NCBI GenBank assembly: GCA_934538895.1
Contig: CAKTCH010000029.1
Span: 1-11,632 of the forward strand
Source: an uncultured Alphaproteobacteria bacterium
Lineage (GTDB): Bacteria; Pseudomonadota; Alphaproteobacteria; Micavibrionales; Micavibrionaceae
Length of the DNA: 11,632 bases
Direction of reading: 5' to 3'
The position numbers and the translations under genes were made by a program. Positions 1 to 7,832 of the stretch are shown here, piece after piece. How positions within the stretch are numbered: position 1 is the first letter of the stretch; every line of letters starts with the position of its first letter. The notes under the pieces were generated by a model that searched no databases, had not been told where the DNA came from, and saw only the letters and a program-made list of their open reading frames with translations.

Positions 1-369
1 CTCACCGAAAACGGGCGCTCGGTCATCGCGATCAAACCCTGCGCGCAGGGTTATTGCGGCACCATCCACTGGATCATCGACGGCGGGATGCAGTTCGACG
101 AAAAGAACGAAGACCCGGCCCTGCGCGACCGCCCGATGTGCGGCCTGAAAATCCTCTGGGGCTTCAGGCAGCAGAACGCCCATAACTGGATCGACGGCAA
201 TATCTATAAGGCCGACGACGGCGATCTCTATAACGCGACGCTGCAAACATTGCCGAAAGGCACGCTGCTGGTGCGCGGCTATGTCGGGATGCCGTTGTTC
301 GGCAAAAGCCAGATCTGGACGCCTGTGAGCGCTGCCGATTATCCGCCATGCAAACCGGCCAGCCGCTAA
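1..369 (+). CDS. DUF2147 family protein, 3' part only
   Basis: The reading frame is open from the first base, so the start and any signal peptide lie outside the window; 122 residues are visible. Features that match the DUF2147 family are an early PCxxGYCGTIHW stretch (a Cys pair before an I-x-W segment), an N-x-DPALRxRPMCGL segment, W-IDGNIY followed by a DDGDLYNATL strand, and a C-terminal LLVRGYVGMPLFGKSQIW motif. Family members are usually small secreted or periplasmic beta-rich proteins of about 120-150 residues whose function is not established; some are induced by stress. The gene runs convergently into the esterase, and the TAA here (367-369) overlaps the esterase TAG on the other strand (366-368). 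Family assignment is firm; a function is not offered. Confidence 0.85.
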   Translation, partial: LTENGRSVIAIKPCAQGYCGTIHWIIDGGMQFDEKNEDPALRDRPMCGLKILWGFRQQNAHNWIDGNIYKADDGDLYNATLQTLPKGTLLVRGYVGMPLFGKSQIWTPVSAADYPPCKPASR

Positions 370-1088
370 CCGCACAACATTTCAAATATATAATCCGCGA
401 CGATCGCGCGCGATTCCGCATTGGTCGTATGCCGCAATCCCGGCACCGCGCGCACCGTCGCTTGCGGTACCTGCGCGGATAAGACTCCCGCGGCTTCCTC
501 GTAACGGCGCGGCGGAAATTCTTCATCCGCCAGCCCGTAAAGATACAGTGTCGGCATAACGCTCGTCAGCGCCGGCCCCGGCATGAACAAGGTACTATGC
601 CCCACCACGCAGGCGATCGGCCGCGCGCGGCTATAGGCGGCATAGAGCGCCACCACGCCGCCCTGCGAAAAACCCATCAGCGCCACATCCTTATCCCGCA
701 GGCCGTGTTCATGCATCTGGCGCGTGATGAAATCATTGACCAGAGCGGCGGCATTCAAAATGCGGTGCGTCAGTTCGTCAAGCGAAGCCCCGCGGATGGA
801 AAACCATTTGCGGCGGGCGCCGGGCGAGAAATCCTGCGGGTCGTCGCCGCGCAGTTGTGCGGGCACGCGCAGTACATTGTCATCGCCGACAGGCTCTTCC
901 ATATCCTCGGGCGCGTGCGGCATCAGGATCAGCGCCTGCGGCAGGCGGGCGCGCACTTCATCGGCCAGCTTTTTCATCAGGCTGGCGTCCCGGCCATAGC
1001 CGTGCAGCAGCACGACCAGCTGCGCGACCGGCCCGTCTTCCGGCGCGTTTTGCAGATATTGAAGGCTTGCGGCGGGGGATGCTTGCAT
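366..1088 (-). CDS. Alpha/beta-hydrolase, phospholipase/carboxylesterase family
   Basis: A 240-residue serine hydrolase of the Abhydrolase_2 (carboxylesterase/YpfH-like) family, expected to hydrolyse short-chain esters in the cytoplasm; the natural substrate is unknown. The N-terminal LVVLLHGYG segment (about residues 24-32) supplies the oxyanion-hole HG. The nucleophile is Ser141 in GFSQGG, the acid is probably Asp188 in YGLADEEFP, and the base is His220 in PGLRHTT, so the full triad is present in the usual order. An insertion with D/E-rich sequence (about residues 58-90) sits before the WFSIRG motif that is typical of this family. There is no signal peptide. The gene is divergent from ribF, with only a short gap, so the two may share a promoter region. 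Length is normal for the family. Confidence 0.92.
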   Translation of the reverse strand: MQASPAASLQYLQNAPEDGPVAQLVVLLHGYGRDASLMKKLADEVRARLPQALILMPHAPEDMEEPVGDDNVLRVPAQLRGDDPQDFSPGARRKWFSIRGASLDELTHRILNAAALVNDFITRQMHEHGLRDKDVALMGFSQGGVVALYAAYSRARPIACVVGHSTLFMPGPALTSVMPTLYLYGLADEEFPPRRYEEAAGVLSAQVPQATVRAVPGLRHTTNAESRAIVADYIFEMLCG

Positions 1089-1150
1089 TTTAAAGCTTAC
1101 GGGCTTAGATGAATATCGACAAATTATTGACTCCTCAACATAGAGTTGAA

Positions 1151-2071
1151 ATGCAGGTTTTCAAGACATTTCGGGATCTGCCGGAAACGGCCAAAGGCGC
1201 GGTCATCGTCATCGGCAATTTCGACGGCGTGCATCGCGGCCACCGCACGCTGATCGACCTTGCGCGGGAGAAAGCCCGCGCCCTGAACGCCGCCGTCGCC
1301 GTACTGACGTTCGAACCGCATCCGCGCGCGTTGTTCCGCCCCGACGATCCTGCCTTCCGCCTGACGCCCGCGCCGGTGAAAGAGGCACGCCTGCGCGCGG
1401 CGGGGGTGGATATCCTTTATAACCTGACATTCGACTGGGATTTCGCCAGCCTGTCGCCGCAGCAATTCATCGATAACGTCCTGCGCGCGGGACTGGACCC
1501 CGCGCATATTATCGTCGGGCAGGATTTCTGTTTCGGCCAGTTGCGCAAGGGCAGCACGCAAACCCTGATCGACGCGGGCCTGCCGGTTACCGCCGTCGAT
1601 AAAGTCGTCGACGAGGACGGCGACGACGTGTCCTCCTCCGCCATCCGTCAGGCGCTGCGCCAGGGCCAGATCGACGCCGCCAGCGATTTGCTCGGCTGGG
1701 AATGGTTCATGGAAGGCACGGTTGTGAAAGGCGACCAGCGCGGGCGGGAACTCGGCTTCCCCACCGCCAACGTAGCGCTCGGGGAAACGCTGCACCCGGC
1801 TTACGGCGTTTATGCCACGTTTGTCCAGATCGAGGGAGAAGGCGCATGGCTCCCGGCGGCCACCAATATCGGCATCCGCCCCATGTTCGAGCTTCAGGTC
1901 GGCCAGATTGAAAGCTATATTTTCGATTTCAACCGCGATATTTACGGCAAGACCCTGCGCATAAAGCCCGTCAAACGCCTGCGCGGGGAAGCCAAATTCG
2001 AGAGCCTCGACGCGCTGGTCCGGCAGATCGAGGCCGATTGCGCCGAAGCGCGGCACATATTACAGGTTTGA
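1151..2071 (+). CDS. ribF: Bifunctional riboflavin kinase / FAD synthetase
   Basis: Makes FMN from riboflavin and ATP, then FAD from FMN and ATP, in the cytoplasm. Numbering from Met at 1151 (306 residues), the N-terminal FMN adenylyltransferase domain has the nucleotide-binding GNFDGVHRGH motif at 22-31, VGQDFCFG at 123-130 and SSSAIR at 161-166. The C-terminal flavokinase domain has GTVVKG from 189, GFPTAN at 202-207, TNIGIRP at 238-244 and the likely catalytic Glu254 before FDF-x-DIYG. An in-frame ATG at 1109 would add 14 residues (MNIDKLLTPQHRVE). I prefer 1151 because RibF proteins usually begin about 15 residues before the GxVxxIGNFDG strand, but neither start has a strong Shine-Dalgarno sequence. 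The usual FGxGRxG is FGQLRKG here. The last 28 codons before the C-terminal QV reappear downstream at 2536-2619. Confidence 0.96.
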   Translation: MQVFKTFRDLPETAKGAVIVIGNFDGVHRGHRTLIDLAREKARALNAAVAVLTFEPHPRALFRPDDPAFRLTPAPVKEARLRAAGVDILYNLTFDWDFASLSPQQFIDNVLRAGLDPAHIIVGQDFCFGQLRKGSTQTLIDAGLPVTAVDKVVDEDGDDVSSSAIRQALRQGQIDAASDLLGWEWFMEGTVVKGDQRGRELGFPTANVALGETLHPAYGVYATFVQIEGEGAWLPAATNIGIRPMFELQVGQIESYIFDFNRDIYGKTLRIKPVKRLRGEAKFESLDALVRQIEADCAEARHILQV

Positions 2072-2084
2072 TCTTTTCGCAGAT

Positions 2085-2348
2085 TTAAAGACGCGGGCAG
2101 GAAGGAACACTCTTCTCTTTGATGGCCTTCGTCTGCTCTTTTATCGCCTTTGTATTGTTATCAATAGCCTCAACGATCTTACCTCCTACTCCATACATGG
2201 AGCTGGACACTATCGCGCTAACTATCATAGCTATACCTATAGCCGCGGAGCCAAACGCATCACTGCTATTTCTAACTTTTACGGCCCTTTCCGGTGCGGC
2301 TTGATTTTTAGACTCTTCCGTGAAGGTTTTATTTCCGTCTACACCCAT
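2085..2348 (-). CDS. Small membrane protein with C-terminal heptad coil (paralogue 1)
   Basis: Not recognised as a named family. From the ATG at 2348 it encodes 87 residues: a polar N-terminus (1-32), one hydrophobic segment (about 34-54, rich in Ala, Ile and Ser), then a charged tail in which the heptads TKAIKEQ and TKAIKEK (66-79) follow each other exactly, predicting a short coiled coil or amphipathic helix. It would sit in the inner membrane, topology unknown. An in-frame ATG at 2426 would add 26 residues, but I reject it: the extra stretch is the conserved promoter/leader also found upstream of paralogue 2, and an AGGGAG box (2356-2361) lies seven bases before 2348. Both paralogues then start with Met-Gly. 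The gene is AT-rich for this window (about 45% GC over 2101-2340, hand count), unlike paralogue 2. It converges on ribF with a 13-base gap. Confidence 0.6.
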   Translation of the reverse strand: MGVDGNKTFTEESKNQAAPERAVKVRNSSDAFGSAAIGIAMIVSAIVSSSMYGVGGKIVEAIDNNTKAIKEQTKAIKEKSVPSCPRL

Positions 2349-2382
2349 AGCTTGGCTCCCTGTTATTTCGTTGATCGGCACT

Positions 2383-2410
2383 ATTTTGCATAATTTCACT
2401 GGAATGTCAA
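2383..2410 (-). promoter_or_regulatory. Putative sigma-70-type promoter of small gene 1
   Basis: On the minus strand a perfect TTGACA (2405-2410) is followed after 16 bases by CAAAAT (2383-2388), four of six matches to TATAAT. Transcription would start near 2376, leaving a leader of about 28 bases with an AGGGAG ribosome binding site. The -35 box, the spacing and the flanking bases are conserved in front of paralogue 2, which supports function. Confidence 0.5.
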
Positions 2411-2535
2411 ATTCCTGGTAAATCAATTAAATATGGCGGTATGTCTTATTTTCTGAACCTTTCCGCTATTCCGGGCCTGACGCCGGATACAGTGGTGTAA
2501 TCGCTGAAATCCCCTTATATGACTTGGATTCCTGG

Positions 2536-2637
2536 CTGCGCGGGGAAGCGAAATTTGAAAGCTTCGACGCGCTGGTCCGGCAGATCAAGACCGATTGCGC
2601 GGAAGCGCGGCACATACTGGCCGCGGCTTGCGGCTGA
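2536..2637 (+). pseudogene. Orphan 3' fragment of ribF (34 codons including stop)
   Basis: In frame it reads LRGEAKFESFDALVRQI and continues KTDCAEARHIL before a different tail, AAACG and TGA. It matches the last 28 codons of ribF ahead of its QV ending, with three amino-acid changes (L to F, E to K, A to T). Of about nine base differences, six lie in five synonymous codon changes. No start codon or RibF domain precedes it, so it is not a functional gene; it is a remnant from duplication or recombination at the ribF end. The stop lies five bases from the convergent stop of small gene 2, mirroring the arrangement at the end of real ribF. Confidence 0.85.
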
Positions 2638-2642
2638 TTTTT

Positions 2643-2957
2643 TTAAGGCTGGCGCGGCGGCGCCAGAGCCTTGATCGCTGCGGTCTGGGCCTTGATCGCT
2701 TCCGTCTGCTCCCGCGTGGCTTTGTTTGCGTCCTCAAGCGCGGAAACGGCAAAGATGCCGCAGACTAATGCTACGGCCGCAAACGCCGCCGCGATCCGGC
2801 CGCCTACCCCCGGTTCCGGGCGGGCATTAACCGTGGGATGCTGTTTTAGGCCGGCCAGTTTCTCAATATCTTTTACCTCTATTTCCAGCACGCCCTCAAT
2901 TTTTTGAACATGATAGTTGCCGTCTTCGTCTCTCGTTGTTAGGCGCAGTTCCCCCAT
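2643..2957 (-). CDS. Small membrane protein with C-terminal heptad coil (paralogue 2)
   Basis: A 104-residue protein of unrecognised family. It has a charged N-terminal domain that may form beta strands (about 1-45, including GNYHVQKIEGVLEIEVKDI), a linker with Pro and Gly, one transmembrane segment (about 53-74, Ala/Val-rich), and a C-terminal coil (75-97) with the heptads TEAIKAQ and TAAIKAL that echo paralogue 1. A perfect AGGAGG (2964-2969) stands six bases before the ATG, the best ribosome binding site in this part of the window, so the gene is probably translated. Base composition is GC-rich like the surrounding housekeeping genes, in contrast to paralogue 1. The N-terminal domains of the two paralogues are not visibly alike. 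An inner-membrane location is inferred. Confidence 0.7.
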   Translation of the reverse strand: MGELRLTTRDEDGNYHVQKIEGVLEIEVKDIEKLAGLKQHPTVNARPEPGVGGRIAAAFAAVALVCGIFAVSALEDANKATREQTEAIKAQTAAIKALAPPRQP

Positions 2958-2991
2958 TTATTACCTCCTGATAATTTCGTTGATCGATATT

Positions 2992-3019
2992 CTTTTGCAT
3001 AATTTTATGGGGATGTCAA
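2992..3019 (-). promoter_or_regulatory. Putative promoter of small gene 2
   Basis: Minus-strand TTGACA (3014-3019), a 16-base spacer and CAAAAG (2992-2997) align base for base with the promoter of small gene 1. The -10 hexamer is weaker. The promoter points away from ileS, and the 3020-3186 interval would therefore hold divergent control sequences. Confidence 0.45.
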
Positions 3020-3137
3020 AGTTGCGGTGCGTTCATTGTCTAGCGCCACGATAGGGGCGGCACGGCTTATTTTTCGGGCGTTTCCGCCCTCACGGGCCTG
3101 ACGATCCCCGCGAACGAGCCTGATCCTGCCTGTTTCC

Positions 3138-3166
3138 TTGATTTTCCTTGTTTTTTTAGCGATAGT
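3138..3166 (+). promoter_or_regulatory. Weak putative ileS promoter
   Basis: TTGATT (3138-3143), a 17-base spacer containing a run of seven T, and GATAGT (3161-3166) give four of six matches in each box. Start of transcription would fall near 3173, only about 14 bases before the first ileS ATG. No T-box-like leader fits in this space. The assignment rests on spacing alone. Confidence 0.3.
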
Positions 3167-3186
3167 GCCTGTCTCATTCCTTACCT

Positions 3187-6273
<3,087 letters not shown>

Positions 6274-6289
6274 ATAATAGGAAGCTAAC

Positions 6290-6601
6290 ATGTCAACACA
6301 ACGCCAAATAAGCGGCAACGTCATCGAACGCGAGAAGCGGGATTCCAAAGAGCCGCCTTTATTCAACGTGGTCGTGCATAATGATGATTATACGCCGATG
6401 CCGTTCGTTACCAACGTTCTCGCCGATGTTTTTAACAAGAGCCTTGAAACCGCCACGATAATCATGCTCGATGTGCACAAGAAGGGCAAAGGCATCGCCG
6501 GAACATATACGCGCGAGATCGCGGAAACCAAATCCGCTATCGCCATGGACCGCGCGCGCAAGGAAGATCATCCGTTTAAACTGACCGTCGAACCGGTATA
6601 G
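6290..6601 (+). CDS. clpS: ATP-dependent Clp protease adaptor ClpS
   Basis: A 103-residue adaptor that binds proteins with destabilising N-terminal residues and hands them to ClpAP in the cytoplasm. After a variable 24-residue N-terminal arm comes LFNVVVHNDDYTPMPFV: Asn31-Asp32-Asp33 and His63 match the residues that grip the N-degron amino group, and Met37 and Met59 match the pocket methionines of the E. coli protein. The motif MPFV replaces the more usual MEFV. The C-terminus KLTVEPV is typical. An AGGA box precedes the ATG. clpS often lies beside clpA; here it sits between ileS and lspA and no clpA is visible in the window, so it is probably cotranscribed with ileS. Confidence 0.92.
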   Translation: MSTQRQISGNVIEREKRDSKEPPLFNVVVHNDDYTPMPFVTNVLADVFNKSLETATIIMLDVHKKGKGIAGTYTREIAETKSAIAMDRARKEDHPFKLTVEPV

Positions 6602-6609
6602 GGATTATT

Positions 6610-7110
6610 TTGAAAAAGCGCTCATTCATCAAACCCGCGCTGCTTTTTGCATCGCTTCTGCTCGTCCTCGATCAGATCACCAAGAATCTGGTGGTGATTT
6701 ATATGTATGAAGGCCAGAAGGAAATTCTGCCGTTCTTCAACCTGACCCATGTGTGGAATCGCGGCGTCAGCTTTGGATTGTTCAATAACGATCATTCGGG
6801 GGCGTGGCTGCTGATCGCGCTGTCTTTGGTCATTACCGGGTTTTTCCTGCACTGGCTGCGCAAGGTGGATCACAAACCGCTGGCGCTGGCGATCGGGGCG
6901 GTGATCGGCGGGGCGCTCGGGAACGTGATCGATCGCGCCCGTTTCGACGCGGTGGTCGATTTTATCGATTTTCACGTCGGCGGCTGGCATTACCCGGCTT
7001 TCAATGTGGCGGATTCCGCCATCGTTCTGGGTATTGCCTATATCGTTCTGGATAGTCTATTCTTCGAACCGAAACGACATAAGACGGATCAACATGAGCA
7101 AAAAGCATAA
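6610..7110 (+). CDS. lspA: Lipoprotein signal peptidase (signal peptidase II)
   Basis: Inner-membrane aspartic peptidase that removes signal peptides from diacylglyceryl-modified prolipoproteins. The 166 residues have four hydrophobic segments (about 9-30, 65-82, 92-108 and 133-152). Family motifs are DQITKNLV (21-28), NRGVSFGLF (50-58), GNVIDRARF (104-112), then VVDFIDF with catalytic Asp117 and FNVADSAI with catalytic Asp135. The start is TTG at 6610, eight bases after the clpS stop; no ATG occurs before the first membrane helix, and an AGGGA stretch lies just upstream. The 3' end overlaps the following lipoprotein gene by 17 bases, which implies translational coupling of the peptidase with a likely substrate. 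Confidence 0.96.
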   Translation: MKKRSFIKPALLFASLLLVLDQITKNLVVIYMYEGQKEILPFFNLTHVWNRGVSFGLFNNDHSGAWLLIALSLVITGFFLHWLRKVDHKPLALAIGAVIGGALGNVIDRARFDAVVDFIDFHVGGWHYPAFNVADSAIVLGIAYIVLDSLFFEPKRHKTDQHEQKA

Positions 7111-7588
7111 TTCACTTCTGGCCGCCCTTCTCGCCACCGTCATGCTGGCGGGTTGCAGCAATGCCAAGGAACAGCTGGGCCTGACGCGTTCCGCGCCGGA
7201 TGAGTTCGCCGTCGTCAAACGCGCGCCGCTGGAGATGCCGCCGGATTACGGTCTGCGCCCGCCGGTGCCGGGTGCGCCGCGCCCGCAGGAACAGAATGTC
7301 GGCGAACAGGCGCGTGAAACCGTCTTCGGCAGCGATCAGGGCACGCGCCAGGCCGCGCCGGCAAGCGGCGAAGCCGCTCTGTTGCAGGAAGCGGGCGCTT
7401 ATGAAACCGACCCCAACATCCGCCGCGTGGTGGACCGCGAATCCGGCATCGAGGACAATTCCCGGAAGCCGGTGGCCGAGCGCCTGTTCGGTATCAAGCG
7501 CCCCGGCAGCAAGGACCCGAACCTGATCGACCCGAAAAAGGAAGCCGTGCGCCTGAAAGAAAAACAGCCCCCGGCGGAAGACGAATAA
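7094..7588 (+). CDS. bamF: DUF3035 lipoprotein, likely BAM complex subunit BamF
   Basis: A 164-residue lipoprotein. From the ATG at 7094, MSKKHNS is followed by a hydrophobic helix and the lipobox LAGC, so cleavage would precede Cys21. A longer frame from 7004 exists but would bury the lipobox, so I reject that start. The mature part begins with the APDEFAVVKRAPLEMPPDYGL segment (34-54), the signature of the DUF3035 family. This family has been described in alphaproteobacteria as BamF, a lipoprotein of the outer-membrane beta-barrel assembly machine, and its gene is commonly beside lspA. The remainder is Pro-, Arg- and Glu-rich with little predicted order. The BamF name rests on motif memory and context; the lipoprotein call is firm. 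Confidence 0.8.
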   Translation: MSKKHNSLLAALLATVMLAGCSNAKEQLGLTRSAPDEFAVVKRAPLEMPPDYGLRPPVPGAPRPQEQNVGEQARETVFGSDQGTRQAAPASGEAALLQEAGAYETDPNIRRVVDRESGIEDNSRKPVAERLFGIKRPGSKDPNLIDPKKEAVRLKEKQPPAEDE

Positions 7589-7607
7589 TACCCTGAAATC
7601 CCTGTAT

Positions 7608-7637
7608 AAAGGCCGGATTGCAAAATCCGGTCTTTTG
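7608..7637 (+). terminator. Intrinsic terminator after the ileS-clpS-lspA-bamF block
   Basis: A 12-base-pair stem (7608-7619 with 7624-7635) containing one G-T pair is closed by a GCAA tetraloop and runs into TTTT (7633-7636). It lies 20 bases after the lipoprotein stop codon. The T-run is short, but stem and loop are strong. It would also isolate the metA leader from read-through. Confidence 0.8.
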
Positions 7638-7654
7638 CCATGCAAAAACATAAG

Positions 7655-7683
7655 TTGCTTTTTCCGGAAGCTTAAGTTAACTT
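7655..7683 (+). promoter_or_regulatory. Weak putative promoter of the metA leader
   Basis: TTGCTT (7655-7660), a 17-base spacer and TAACTT (7678-7683) are the only reasonable boxes between the terminator and the structured leader. Transcription would begin near 7690, just before the first pairing element at 7701. The -10 box matches only three of six positions. Confidence 0.25.
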
Positions 7684-7700
7684 GCCTTTGCCTTTCATTT

Positions 7701-7832
7701 GGGCCGCGGCATTTGAGGATCAGCTTGCACCGCGTTATGGCCCGCAGCCTGGAGGCTGTATAGAGCCGTAGTTCCCAAAGCCCATGATGGGGCGCAACAC
7801 TGGAAATTTGCAGTTTAGAGGGAACGACGGCT
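7701..7832 (+). promoter_or_regulatory. Structured metA leader: SAM-II-like aptamer plus start-site hairpin
   Basis: The 7705-7736 stretch resembles the alphaproteobacterial SAM-II (SAM_alpha) core as I remember it. CGCGG (7705-7709) pairs with CCGCG (7730-7734), the loop carries ATTTGAGG and GCTTGCA, and CGTTA follows. An outer GGGCC/GGCCC pairing (7701-7705 with 7739-7743) is an alternative. The expected pseudoknot strand is not canonical: AGGCTG (7753-7758) could pair with CAGCTT (7721-7726), but a CAGCC-TGGA-GGCTG hairpin (7745-7758) competes. Next, 7764-7776 pairs with 7820-7832 (12 of 13), covering part of the AGAGGGA ribosome binding site and ending at the base before the ATG. SAM binding would presumably favour this closed form. 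SAM-II leaders are known in front of metA and metX in alphaproteobacteria, which fits the gene downstream. Confidence 0.6.

Larger units (their letters stand above)
1979..2482. repeat. Tandem module, copy 1 (ribF end + small gene + promoter)
   Basis: First copy of a diverged direct repeat. In order it holds the last codons of functional ribF, the convergent small membrane-protein gene, its leader with a TTGACA -35 box, and an upstream tail ending in CGGGCCTGACG. The same four elements recur in the same order and orientation at 2536-3103. Matching is best in the ribF part, in the leader (2364-2410 against 2970-3019) and in the tail (about 2442-2482 against 3063-3103). It is weakest inside the small gene, where only the architecture and C-terminal heptads match. 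The outer limits are estimated by eye. Confidence 0.7.
2536..3103. repeat. Tandem module, copy 2
   Basis: Second copy of the repeat: ribF 3' fragment, convergent small gene 2, its leader and promoter, and the CGGGCCTGACG-type tail. It is longer than copy 1 mainly because small gene 2 has a longer N-terminal domain. About 53 bases (2483-2535) between the copies match neither repeat tail, and I see no gene in them. Confidence 0.7.

Noticed and set aside
366..369. Overlapping stop codons of the DUF2147 and esterase genes
   Set aside because: Tight convergent packing is ordinary in compact genomes; no further structure was found there.
1124..2056. Long minus-strand frame opposite ribF
   Set aside because: The forward frame is unmistakably RibF; the antisense translation shows no family pattern.
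2349..2426. N-terminal extension of small gene 1 from ATG 2426
   Set aside because: The stretch is the promoter and leader conserved upstream of small gene 2, where it is non-coding (stop codon in frame), and an AGGGAG site marks ATG 2348.
2483..2535. Possible insertion-sequence remnant or target-site duplication between the two modules
   Set aside because: I see no terminal inverted repeats, transposase frame or short flanking duplication in these 53 bases.
3076..3089. Hairpin GGGCG-TTTC-CGCCC between small gene 2 and ileS
   Set aside because: No T-run follows on either strand in the needed orientation, and the hairpin is not kept in repeat copy 1, so it is not called a terminator.
3104..3186. 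Possible T-box or attenuator leader for ileS
   Set aside because: The space is too short, no specifier stem or terminator is visible, and T-boxes are not typical of alphaproteobacterial ileS.
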